Shown: positions 9,194-17,310 of the stretch, piece after piece
Layout: each line of letters opens with the position of its first letter
Position numbering within the stretch: position 1 is the stretch's first letter
Assembly: GCF_900184685.1 (NCBI RefSeq)
Contig: NZ_FXXL01000006.1
Location: 1,240,001 to 1,304,000 of the forward strand
Length of the DNA stretch: 64,000 nucleotides
Direction of reading: 5' to 3'
From: Butyricimonas sp. Marseille-P3923
Lineage (GTDB): Bacteria; Bacteroidota; Bacteroidia; Bacteroidales; Marinifilaceae
Translations under genes and position numbers: made by a program
Notes under the pieces: model-generated
Database searches by the model: none
The model's input: only the letters and a program-made list of their open reading frames with translations
What the model was told of the DNA's origin: nothing

Positions 9194-9241
9194 CGCCGCC
9201 TATCGAGAATAGGTAGTAATTAATAAGTTAAAAGTAAAAGA

Positions 9242-9823
9242 ATGGCAACTAAAATTAGATTAGCAAGACACGGTCGTAAAGGCCGTCCGTTCTACCATGT
9301 AGTGGTAGCAGATAGTAGAGCGCCGCGTGACGGTCGTTATATTGAGAGAATTGGTTCTTACAATCCGATGACTAACCCGGCTACGATTGATTTGAATTTT
9401 GACAGAGCATTGTATTGGTTACAAACCGGTGCGCAGCCGACCGATACCGCGAAGGCAATATTGTCTTACGAGGGTGTTCTTTTGAAGAAACACTTGTTGG
9501 AAGGAGTGAAGAAAGGTGCGTTTGATATGGCTGCTGCTGATACAAAGTTCGAGGCTTGGAAGAAAGAGAAAATCGCTAAGATTCAGGCTAAGATTGCGCG
9601 TTTGGCTAACGAGTCTGAAAGTGAATACAAAGCTCGTCTGGAAGCTGAGGCTAAAGTAAAAGAAGCTAAAGCAGAGATTGTAGCTAAGAAACAAGCTGAA
9701 ATTGCAGCGGCAAAAGCTGAGGCAGAGGCTGCAGCAAGAGCAGAAGTAGAAGCTGCCGCTACAGAGGCTGTTGCAGCGGAAGTAGCTCCGGAGGCTCCGG
9801 AAGAAACTCCAGCAGCTGAATAA
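9242..9823 (+). CDS. rpsP: 30S ribosomal protein S16
   Basis: Residues 1-80 are a standard S16 ([28 protein letters not shown] at the start, then [12 protein letters not shown]), a small-subunit assembly protein. The protein is 193 residues, about twice the usual bacterial length. The extra C-terminal ~110 residues are Ala/Glu/Lys-rich and predicted to be helical or coiled-coil, ending in a low-complexity [10 protein letters not shown]-type tail. Such extensions are known in Bacteroidetes S16. rimM follows after 3 bp, the conserved rpsP-rimM pairing. Confidence 0.97.
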   Translation: MATKIRLARHGRKGRPFYHVVVADSRAPRDGRYIERIGSYNPMTNPATIDLNFDRALYWLQTGAQPTDTAKAILSYEGVLLKKHLLEGVKKGAFDMAAADTKFEAWKKEKIAKIQAKIARLANESESEYKARLEAEAKVKEAKAEIVAKKQAEIAAAKAEAEAAARAEVEAAATEAVAAEVAPEAPEETPAAE

Positions 9824-9826
9824 TTT

Positions 9827-10351
9827 ATGATCAAGAGGGAAGATTGTATAAAGATCGGCGAAATCGGTAAGACTCATAACTTACAGGGTGCGTTGATTGT
9901 TTACACGGAAAATGATCTTCTTGAACAATACATGGATGAACCGGTGTTTCTTCTTCTGGAAGGAGCACCGGTTCCCTTTTATATCGCGGAAGATGGTCTG
10001 ACGGCACGGAACCATACTTCTTATATCGTCAAATTTGATTTTGTTGACTCGAAAGAACAGGCAGACCGATTGGTGGGGAGTGATTTGTTGATGGACAAAT
10101 ATCTGCTTGAAGAGGAGGATATGCCTTTGGAACTTTCTGATCTGATCGGGTTTTCCGTGGTTGACGAACCGACAGGTGAAAAAGGGGAGGTTGTGCAGGT
10201 TGATAATTATTCGGGAAATGTAGTTCTTTCTATCCGGATATTCTCGAAAGAAATTCTTCTTCCGGTATCCGATGAATACGTGACAGACATTCTTCATGAT
10301 GAAAAATTGCTGCATGTAAATATTCCTGAAGAAATCAAAGAACTTTATTAA
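9827..10351 (+). CDS. rimM: Ribosome maturation factor RimM
   Basis: A 174-residue cytoplasmic 30S assembly factor that binds S19 and helps 16S rRNA 3' domain maturation. The N-terminal RimM barrel (about 1-95) contains IGEIGKTHNLQGALIV. A C-terminal PRC-barrel (about 100-172) contains LIGFSVVDEPTGEKGEV and the ILLPVSDEYV segment. Start ATG is 3 bp after the rpsP stop, so the two are very likely co-transcribed. Length is normal for the family. Confidence 0.95.
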   Translation: MIKREDCIKIGEIGKTHNLQGALIVYTENDLLEQYMDEPVFLLLEGAPVPFYIAEDGLTARNHTSYIVKFDFVDSKEQADRLVGSDLLMDKYLLEEEDMPLELSDLIGFSVVDEPTGEKGEVVQVDNYSGNVVLSIRIFSKEILLPVSDEYVTDILHDEKLLHVNIPEEIKELY

Positions 10352-10685
10352 ACCTTTTTAGGAATACAAACGTAAGCAGATGTGATTTTTCTATCATCAT
10401 AGTGTCTTATTGGTATTTCCTTGGTAGAGTCGAACTCTCTAAAACTTCAATTTTTATTAAACCAAAATTTTCTACGATTTTTATTTCTACTTTAGAACAA
10501 ATTTATATTTGGAAAATTTTTCAAGAAAAACAGAATTATTAATCGCCTTATTGTCAGTGTTATGACTAATAATTTTGGAAAACTTGCAACAAGTGTTAGT
10601 AAAAATATTTTTCTAAGAAGTTTTTTTTCCATAGTTTTGTTCTGTTGGAAAAGGGACCAAAAAGAAAATTTATTATATACGCTAA
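10352..10685. promoter_or_regulatory. Upstream region of the class II RNR gene, with two candidate -7 boxes
   Basis: This 334-bp AT-rich gap between rimM and the RNR gene holds no convincing gene. Two TAnnTTTG matches are visible: TATATTTG at 10504-10511 and TAGTTTTG at 10632-10639. The second would give a leader of ~40 nt. Neither has an obvious -33 TTTG at 19-20 bp. I saw no B12-box sequence (GCCACTG) that would suggest a cobalamin riboswitch, and no strong hairpin. Confidence 0.4.
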
Positions 10686-13247
10686 ATGGAACAAACTACA
10701 AAGAAAGTGGAGAAACAGAAACAGGCTGTGAACCAAAAGAAAGTGTACACGCAAGAAGAAGCTTATAGTAGTTCTCTTGATTATTTCAAGGGTGACGAGT
10801 TGGCTGCACGTGTTTGGGTGAGCAAATATGCTTTAAAAGACTCTTACGGGAATATTTTTGAGTTGAACCCGAATGATATGCACCGTCGTTTAGCTTCAGA
10901 AATCGCACGCATCGAAAAGACTTACGCCAACCCGATGAGTGAGGAGGAGATTTTTGAAGTTTTACGTGACTTCAAGTATATCGTACCGCAAGGAGGTCCA
11001 ATGACCGGAATCGGTAACGATTATCAGATTGCTTCATTGTCTAACTGTTTCGTGATCGGTCACGACGGGCCTTCTGACTCTTACGGGGGAGTGATGAAGA
11101 TAGATCAGGAGCAAGTACAATTAATGAAGCGAAGAGGCGGGGTGGGACATGACTTGTCGCATATTCGTCCCAAGGGCTCGCCGGTAAAGAATTCGGCCTT
11201 AACGTCAACAGGTATTGTTCCCTTTATGGAACGTTACTCTAACTCTACGCGCGAGGTTGCACAAGACGGTCGCCGGGGAGCTTTGATGTTGAGTGTGTCT
11301 ATCAATCACCCGGATTCCGAGAGTTTTATCGATGCCAAGATGACGGAAGGTAAAGTGACCGGAGCAAATATTTCGGTAAAGATTGACGATGAATTCATGA
11401 ATGCCGTTGTTGAGGAACGTGATTATATACAAAAATACCCGGTTTATTCCGATGAGCCGAAGAACGTGAAACAGATCAATGCCGTTAAGTTATGGAACAA
11501 GATCGTGTACAACGCTTGGAAATCCGCTGAACCGGGAATCTTATTCTGGGATACGATTATTCGGGAAAGTATACCGGATTGCTATGCGGACTTGGGATAT
11601 AGAACGGTATCTACCAATCCTTGTGGGGAGATCCCTTTGTGTCCGTATGATTCTTGTCGTTTGCTGGCGATTAACTTGTATTCATACGTGGTAAATCCTT
11701 TCACGAAAGAGGCTTATTTCGATTACGATTTATTCAAAAAGCACGTGGCTATCGCTCAACGGTTGATGGATGATATTATTGATCTGGAGCTTGAGAAGAT
11801 TGATGCTATTTTGGACAAAATTAGTGCGGATCCGGAAGACGACGAGGTTAAGGGTGTTGAAATCCGTTTGTGGGAGAAGATTAAAACGAAAGCCAGAGAA
11901 GGACGTCGTACTGGAGTGGGTATCACTGCCGAGGGCGATATGCTGGCTGCTTTGGGTTTGCGTTACGGTAGCGATGAGGCTGTTGATTTCTCCGTGGATA
12001 TTCACAAGCGATTGGCTATTGCCGCTTACGGTTCTTCTGTCGAGATGGCAAAAGAACGCGGGGCTTTCAAGATTTTTGATGCCAAGAGAGAGGAAAACAA
12101 TCCGTTTATCACTCGTTTGAGAGAAGCTGATCCGGAGATGTACAAGGATATGGTGAAATACGGACGTCGTAATATTGCTTGTTTGACGATTGCACCCACG
12201 GGAACGACCAGTTTGATGACGCAGACGACTTCCGGTATCGAACCGGTGTTCTTGCCCGTTTACAAGAGAAGAAGAAAGGTAAACCCGAATGATAAGAATG
12301 TGCGTGTGGATTTCGTTGATGAGACGGGAGATGCTTACGAGGAATTTATAGTATTCCATCATAAGTTTGCCCTTTGGATGGAGAAAAACGGGTATGATGT
12401 ACGCGAACGCTATACGGATGAGGAAATCGATGAGATGGTTGCCAAATCTCCTTATTATAAGGCTACATCCAATGATATCGATTGGGTAGCTAAAGTGCGT
12501 ATGCAGGGGCGTGTGCAGAAATGGGTAGACCACTCTATCAGTGTTACCGTGAATCTGCCGGCAGACGTGACGGAGGAATTGGTGGGACAGCTTTATATCG
12601 AGGCTTGGAAGAGCGGTTGCAAGGGATGTACGGTTTATCGCGACGGTTCTCGTGCGGGAGTACTGGTTTCCAATAAAGATAAGAAGGAAGAGGGTGCGAT
12701 GCCGTCAAAACGTCCGAGAGAGTTGGATGCGGAGATCGTGCGTTTCCAGAACAACAAGGAAAAATGGATTGCTTTCATCGGTCTTTATAATGGTCGCCCT
12801 TACGAGATATTCACCGGTATTGCTGATGACGAGGAAGGTATCATGTTACCGAAAGCCGTGACGGATGGTAAGATTGTCAAGAATACGGACGAGGATGGTA
12901 ATAGCCGTTATGACTTCCAATTCTCTAACAAGAGAGGTTTCAAAACAACGGTTGAAGGGTTGTCTTACAAGTTTAACAAGGAGTACTGGAATTACGCCAA
13001 GTTGATTTCGGGAGTCTTGCGTTACGGGATGCCGATCAATCAAATCGTGGATTTAGTGGCAGCCATGGAATTTGATAACGAGAATATCAACACGTGGAAG
13101 AATGGTGTCGAGAGAGCTTTGCGGAAATTCATTCCGGACGGAACCGAGGCTACTGGTTCAGTGTGCGAGAATTGCGGTTCAAAATCTGTCGTTTATCAGG
13201 AAGGTTGTTTGATCTGTAAAGTTTGCGGGTCATCCAAGTGCGGTTGA
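10686..13247 (+). CDS. nrdJ: Adenosylcobalamin-dependent (class II) ribonucleotide reductase
   Basis: An 853-residue cytoplasmic enzyme that reduces ribonucleotides to deoxyribonucleotides using a B12-derived radical. Visible marks: SNCFVIG with an active-site Cys at about 121; NPCGEIPL with the thiyl-radical Cys at about 313; APTGTTSLMTQTTSGIEP near residue 505; and a Cys-rich C-terminal tail with four CxxC-type pairs (CENCG, CLICKVCG, final KCG) that resembles a zinc ribbon and re-reduces the active site. Length fits the NrdJ/NrdZ branch found in Bacteroidetes. No NrdR, activase or second subunit gene is adjacent, as expected for class II. Transcription probably stops at the hairpin at 13267-13296. 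Confidence 0.95.
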   Translation: MEQTTKKVEKQKQAVNQKKVYTQEEAYSSSLDYFKGDELAARVWVSKYALKDSYGNIFELNPNDMHRRLASEIARIEKTYANPMSEEEIFEVLRDFKYIVPQGGPMTGIGNDYQIASLSNCFVIGHDGPSDSYGGVMKIDQEQVQLMKRRGGVGHDLSHIRPKGSPVKNSALTSTGIVPFMERYSNSTREVAQDGRRGALMLSVSINHPDSESFIDAKMTEGKVTGANISVKIDDEFMNAVVEERDYIQKYPVYSDEPKNVKQINAVKLWNKIVYNAWKSAEPGILFWDTIIRESIPDCYADLGYRTVSTNPCGEIPLCPYDSCRLLAINLYSYVVNPFTKEAYFDYDLFKKHVAIAQRLMDDIIDLELEKIDAILDKISADPEDDEVKGVEIRLWEKIKTKAREGRRTGVGITAEGDMLAALGLRYGSDEAVDFSVDIHKRLAIAAYGSSVEMAKERGAFKIFDAKREENNPFITRLREADPEMYKDMVKYGRRNIACLTIAPTGTTSLMTQTTSGIEPVFLPVYKRRRKVNPNDKNVRVDFVDETGDAYEEFIVFHHKFALWMEKNGYDVRERYTDEEIDEMVAKSPYYKATSNDIDWVAKVRMQGRVQKWVDHSISVTVNLPADVTEELVGQLYIEAWKSGCKGCTVYRDGSRAGVLVSNKDKKEEGAMPSKRPRELDAEIVRFQNNKEKWIAFIGLYNGRPYEIFTGIADDEEGIMLPKAVTDGKIVKNTDEDGNSRYDFQFSNKRGFKTTVEGLSYKFNKEYWNYAKLISGVLRYGMPINQIVDLVAAMEFDNENINTWKNGVERALRKFIPDGTEATGSVCENCGSKSVVYQEGCLICKVCGSSKCG

Positions 13248-13266
13248 TGCTTGATGATAGAAAAAT

Positions 13267-13296
13267 AAAACGGGGAGTTTTTGAACTCCCCGTTTT
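13267..13296. terminator. Bidirectional terminator between the RNR gene and rnr
   Basis: AAAACGGGGAGTT (13267-13279) pairs perfectly with AACTCCCCGTTTT (13284-13296) around a 4-nt loop. T-rich sequence follows on the + side and A-rich sequence precedes it, so it can end both convergent transcripts. It lies 20 bp after the RNR stop and 5 bp after the rnr stop. Confidence 0.92.
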
Positions 13297-13301
13297 ATTT
13301 T

Positions 13302-15584
13302 TTATTTCTTTTTGCGGTTTCCTTTTCCACTTTTCCGGCCGGAAGCTGCATCTCCCCGTCGGCCTCGGCGGAATTTACGTTCCGGTTTTTCACGTCGGGA
13401 GGCAGGTGTTTGGGGCGTAACGGCAGGAGTGGTATTTTTACTTTCGCTTTCCACGAGGGCAAAATCGAGTTGGCGGGCAACGAGATTTGCTTTGGCTACT
13501 TTCACGAGTACTTGGTCCCCAAGCTGGTAAACTTTCCGGTGGTGGCGTCCCACGATACAGTAGTTTTCTTCGTCAAATTCATAGTAGTCACCTTCCAGTT
13601 CATTGATGGAAACCAGTCCCTCGCATTTGGTGTCATTCAGCTCCACGTAGAATCCCCATTGCGTGACACCGGAAATCGTTCCCATGAAATTTTCTCCTAA
13701 TTTGTCACTCATGAACTCGACCTGCTTGTATTTGATCGAGGCTCTTTCCGCATTAGATGCCACTTGTTCCATGTCGGAACAGTGCTTGCACATCTCCTCG
13801 TATTTTTCGGCATTGGCAGAACGTCCCCCGTCCAGATACCGTTGCAACAGTCGGTGAGTCATCACGTCGGGGTAACGACGGATGGGTGACGTGAAGTGCG
13901 AGTAATAATCGAAAGCCAGACCGTAGTGTCCCACGTTTACCGTGGAGTAAACGGCTTTTGCCATAGTACGGATAGCTAGTGTTTCGATCATGTTCTGTTC
14001 CGGACGGTTTTGTACATCTTCCATTAATTTGTTCATGGAAGAAGATAGTTGCCGGGGAGAGGTCGTGCGTATTTTATACCCGAATTTTGCTATGAAACGA
14101 CCGAAGTCTTCCAGTTTTTCGGTATTGGGTTGCTCGTGGATACGGTACACGAAAGTTTTTGCTTTTTGCCCTTCTTTTGTTTTGCCGATTCTTTCGGCTA
14201 CTTTTTTGTTGGCGAGCAGCATAAACTCTTCGATCAACTTGTTGGCTTCTTTCGAGCGTTTAAAATATACTCCCGTGGGTTTACCTTTCTCGTCAATGTC
14301 GAAGCGTACTTCAATGCGGTCAAACGCGATAGCGCCGTTTTGGAAACGGGCAGCCCGTAGCTTCTGGGCAAGATCGTTCAGCGTTATTATTTCGGTTTTG
14401 AAATCGCCGTCTTCGCCCTCGATCATGGCTTGCGCTTCTTCATACGTGAAGCGTCTGTCCGATTTGATAACCGTCCGTCCGAACCATTGTTTAATCACTT
14501 CAGCGTTCTCGTTCAGTTCGAAGACTGCCGAGAAACAGAGTTTTTCTTCATTCGGACGCAGGGAACACAGTCCGTTGGATAAATGTTCCGGTAGCATGGG
14601 TATCGTGCGGTCCACGAGGTAAACAGAGGTTGCGCGGTTATACGCTTCTTTATCCAAGGTCGAGTCGGGTGTCACGTAAAAGCTGACATCGGCAATGTGT
14701 ATGCCTACCTCGTAGTTCCCGTTTTTTAATTTTCGGAACGAAAGGGCGTCGTCAAAGTCTTTGGCGTCTTTCGGGTCGATCGTGAATGTCGTGATATCCC
14801 GGAAATCTTTTCGGTTTTTGATTTCTTCCTCGGGAATAGCGTCTTTTATTTTTTTCGCGGCTTTCTCCACCGTGGTGGGGAATTGAACCGGAAGTTCGAA
14901 TTCTGCCATGATGGCGTTCATTTCGGTATCATTATCTCCCGGGGTACCCAGTACTTGGAGTACTTTGCCTATCGGGTTCTTTTGGTTTTCCGGCCATTCG
15001 GTAATCTTGACGATGGCTTTCTCCCCGTCTTTTGCCCCGTTCAATTCGTTCAACGGGATAAAGATATCGTAAGGCAGTTGTTTGCCGGTCGGTACGAGGA
15101 ATGCGTATTGTTTGGAGCATTGGATGATACCCACGAAAGTTTCTTTCTTGCGTTCCAGAATCTCTACCACTTCCCCTTCCGGGCGACGTCTGGAACTTCG
15201 AGCGTAGAGCAAGACCTTTACTTTGTCCCCGTTCAAGGCATGGTTCAAACCGACCTGCGGGATAAACACGTCTTCCTTGCATTCGTCGGAAACCAAGTAG
15301 GCAGTACCCTTGGCAGTCAAGTCGATGATTCCCGTGACGTAAACGGTACTTATTTTGAATTTAAATTGTCCGGTTGATTCTTCCGAGAGCATATTGTCGT
15401 TTTTCATCTCGTAGAGAACCGTCATGATCAACTGTTTCGCGTTCATGTTTTTGATCCCCAATCGCTGCGCCAACTGTTTGTAATTAAAATGTTCGTTGGG
15501 GTTTGCGGAGAATATATCGTATAACATCCGGCGTATTTCTTTTTTACCGATGTCTCGCTTTGTTTTTTTTTCTTTTCTTGGCAT
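13302..15584 (-). CDS. rnr: Ribonuclease R (3'-5' exoribonuclease, RNase II/R family)
   Basis: A 760-residue processive exoribonuclease that degrades structured RNA. Domains in order: N-terminal winged-helix region (about 15-75), cold-shock/OB RNA-binding region (about 85-235), RNB catalytic domain (about 255-590) with the acidic signature DPKDAKDFDDALS near residue 272 and the HIADVSFYV and SPIRRYPD motifs, then an S1 domain (about 636-712; WGFYVELNDTKCEGLVSINEL). A basic, low-complexity tail rich in Lys/Arg/Gly ends the protein. Length and order match RNase R rather than RNase II. It converges on the RNR gene with a shared terminator. Confidence 0.95.
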   Translation of the reverse strand: MPRKEKKTKRDIGKKEIRRMLYDIFSANPNEHFNYKQLAQRLGIKNMNAKQLIMTVLYEMKNDNMLSEESTGQFKFKISTVYVTGIIDLTAKGTAYLVSDECKEDVFIPQVGLNHALNGDKVKVLLYARSSRRRPEGEVVEILERKKETFVGIIQCSKQYAFLVPTGKQLPYDIFIPLNELNGAKDGEKAIVKITEWPENQKNPIGKVLQVLGTPGDNDTEMNAIMAEFELPVQFPTTVEKAAKKIKDAIPEEEIKNRKDFRDITTFTIDPKDAKDFDDALSFRKLKNGNYEVGIHIADVSFYVTPDSTLDKEAYNRATSVYLVDRTIPMLPEHLSNGLCSLRPNEEKLCFSAVFELNENAEVIKQWFGRTVIKSDRRFTYEEAQAMIEGEDGDFKTEIITLNDLAQKLRAARFQNGAIAFDRIEVRFDIDEKGKPTGVYFKRSKEANKLIEEFMLLANKKVAERIGKTKEGQKAKTFVYRIHEQPNTEKLEDFGRFIAKFGYKIRTTSPRQLSSSMNKLMEDVQNRPEQNMIETLAIRTMAKAVYSTVNVGHYGLAFDYYSHFTSPIRRYPDVMTHRLLQRYLDGGRSANAEKYEEMCKHCSDMEQVASNAERASIKYKQVEFMSDKLGENFMGTISGVTQWGFYVELNDTKCEGLVSINELEGDYYEFDEENYCIVGRHHRKVYQLGDQVLVKVAKANLVARQLDFALVESESKNTTPAVTPQTPASRREKPERKFRRGRRGDAASGRKSGKGNRKKK

Positions 15585-15825
15585 ATTTTGAATTTAAATA
15601 TAGGCTTGATTCCTGATCGTTGATTAAAACGAGGCTACTAATATACTAACTTTTTGTTTGAGTTTATACGTTTCTTCACGAGAGAATGATCCGTGTATAA
15701 CTCTTTTCAGTGCTTTAATTATTATGAAATTTAAAAAATACTGAATTGTTGTACCCATTTTTTGTTTTTCTTTCGTTATGGACATGAACTTAATGGATTT
15801 TTTTTTACCAAAAACAAACATTTTT

Positions 15826-17277
15826 ATGAAGAAAAGTATTGGATATTTTTTATGGGTGTCTTTTATCTTTATGCTGTTTGGTTGTGCTGAATTGTATAAA
15901 GGTGATGAGGATGAGCAAGTGGAGGTGATACTTCCTCCGGGGCCGACTTACACGGCTGAAACAGAGCATACTTTAAATGTAGTGTATTATGTGCCTGCCG
16001 ATGAATACGATCGGGAATATTGGCATTGGCGTCTATCCGGCTTCGCTCTTGACATGCAGAAGTATTTTGAATTGTGTTTGCAGAGAAACCGGATTCCCAA
16101 CAAGAAATTCGGTTTGATCGTGAACGAGAATCCCGATTACGTGAAGATGCACTATATCAAGAGTACTCGGACGACAGAGGAGATGACGGAAAAGAATATC
16201 GCTGCGATGGCGGAAGAGGTGTTGGCTTATTTCGAGCAGCACCCGGAGGAAAAAACTAGCGATAATTACTTGGTATTTATGCCTGAATACACGGGTAGTT
16301 TCTGTGCACATTATAGTTTGGGAACTTATTCCGGTATTGCTTTCTGTGGTGTGGATCACGAGAAATTTAGAGTACGTTATTTGACTTCAAGCCGGGGACG
16401 TGAAGCGCATTTGGCTTCTTACGGGGAGGTGCTGTACACTTTGGCACGTTCTTTCGGGGTTCCGTTGGAAACGCACAAAAGGAGTTCCGCAACATTCTCT
16501 CTTTTGGGATCGGTGGAGGCAAAGACTTCTAATAATGCTTATGCATGGCGTTGGTATTACACGCGTTATTGTAGTCAGTTGGCATATACGACAAGTGTGC
16601 CTAAAGGTGGTCTTTTGGACAAAGTGATTTTGCCGGAGGCTTCGGCACGGTTGTTGGAAAAACATCCGTTGTTTAATAATGCTGCCTCTGTGGAACCGGA
16701 ACCGTTGGAAGTGGAGATTGACGAGTGGGATATAAAGAGCTTGCCGGGAAGCCCGACGATACTTGACGATTCTGTCTTTATTTCTTGCACATTCCATAGT
16801 AATAAACTTGTCGATGGGGTGATACTTTATAATGACCCATGGTGCTCTTTTGATGTTACTGTTCCATACTCTCCGGTAAATGCAGCAACTTATGCTCTGT
16901 GTCGCAAAGCGGGAATAGCTTTGGATCGTAATGAAAATTGGGATGGAGGTAACGACGCTTATGGGGTTTATAAAAGTACGTTGCTTGCGGAAGATTTAGG
17001 GAATAATACTTATCGTGTCAATTTTAATATAGCGATGGGTGATTTACTTTTAAAGTGGAAGCCGTTTTACACGGGATTCGCTCCCAAGTGGTATTGGTCG
17101 GAATTCCGGTTTAAATTTATCGGGAAAGATGGATCCCGCTGTCCCTCGTATCCTTCTGTGAAAGGACCTTTGACCAGTGAAACGGAGGGGGATTACAGAC
17201 GTTTGTATCAATTGGAAGGGATTGGAGAAACTGCGAAACACGATATTGCAAAGCGTTATGGTGTCAAGGGGAAATAG
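15826..17277 (+). CDS. Lipoprotein of unknown function heading locus B; possible degenerate metzincin-like domain
   Basis: I place the start at the ATG at 15826, which gives a clean lipoprotein signal (MKKSIGYFLW... to lipobox MLFGC); an in-frame ATG at 15778 would add 16 residues in front of it. The mature protein is 483 residues in total. Residues about 30-245 look alpha/beta; the stretch LYTLARSFGVPLETH followed by SLLGS has the spacing of a metzincin active-site helix and Met-turn, but the zinc histidines are absent (GEVLY where HExxH would be). The C-terminal half looks beta-rich. It lies 33 bp before the SusC start and takes the place where sigma/fecR genes sit in the other loci. The peptidase resemblance is weak and may be wrong; lipoprotein status is clear. 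Confidence 0.6.
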   Translation: MKKSIGYFLWVSFIFMLFGCAELYKGDEDEQVEVILPPGPTYTAETEHTLNVVYYVPADEYDREYWHWRLSGFALDMQKYFELCLQRNRIPNKKFGLIVNENPDYVKMHYIKSTRTTEEMTEKNIAAMAEEVLAYFEQHPEEKTSDNYLVFMPEYTGSFCAHYSLGTYSGIAFCGVDHEKFRVRYLTSSRGREAHLASYGEVLYTLARSFGVPLETHKRSSATFSLLGSVEAKTSNNAYAWRWYYTRYCSQLAYTTSVPKGGLLDKVILPEASARLLEKHPLFNNAASVEPEPLEVEIDEWDIKSLPGSPTILDDSVFISCTFHSNKLVDGVILYNDPWCSFDVTVPYSPVNAATYALCRKAGIALDRNENWDGGNDAYGVYKSTLLAEDLGNNTYRVNFNIAMGDLLLKWKPFYTGFAPKWYWSEFRFKFIGKDGSRCPSYPSVKGPLTSETEGDYRRLYQLEGIGETAKHDIAKRYGVKGK

Positions 17278-17310
17278 ATATAATTGATTTTTAATTATCA
17301 AATACAAATT

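Noticed and set aside
10352-10685. Possible cobalamin riboswitch before the B12-dependent RNR
   Set aside because: No B12-box (GCCACTG) and no conserved pseudoknot-like hairpins were seen.
10562-10768. 68-residue open frame before the RNR gene
   Set aside because: It overlaps the start of the well-supported RNR gene in another frame, has no recognisable sequence and lies in AT-rich leader DNA.
11730-12533. 267-residue minus-strand frame inside the RNR gene
   Set aside because: Antisense shadow of a conserved enzyme; no domain recognised.
13281-15377. Long plus-strand frames opposite rnr (including one of 210 residues)
   Set aside because: They are antisense shadows of RNase R, whose catalytic motifs are intact on the other strand.
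15624-15821. 65-residue minus-strand frame between rnr and locus B
   Set aside because: No family signal, Lys/Ile/Phe-rich translation of AT-rich intergenic DNA, no ribosome-binding site.
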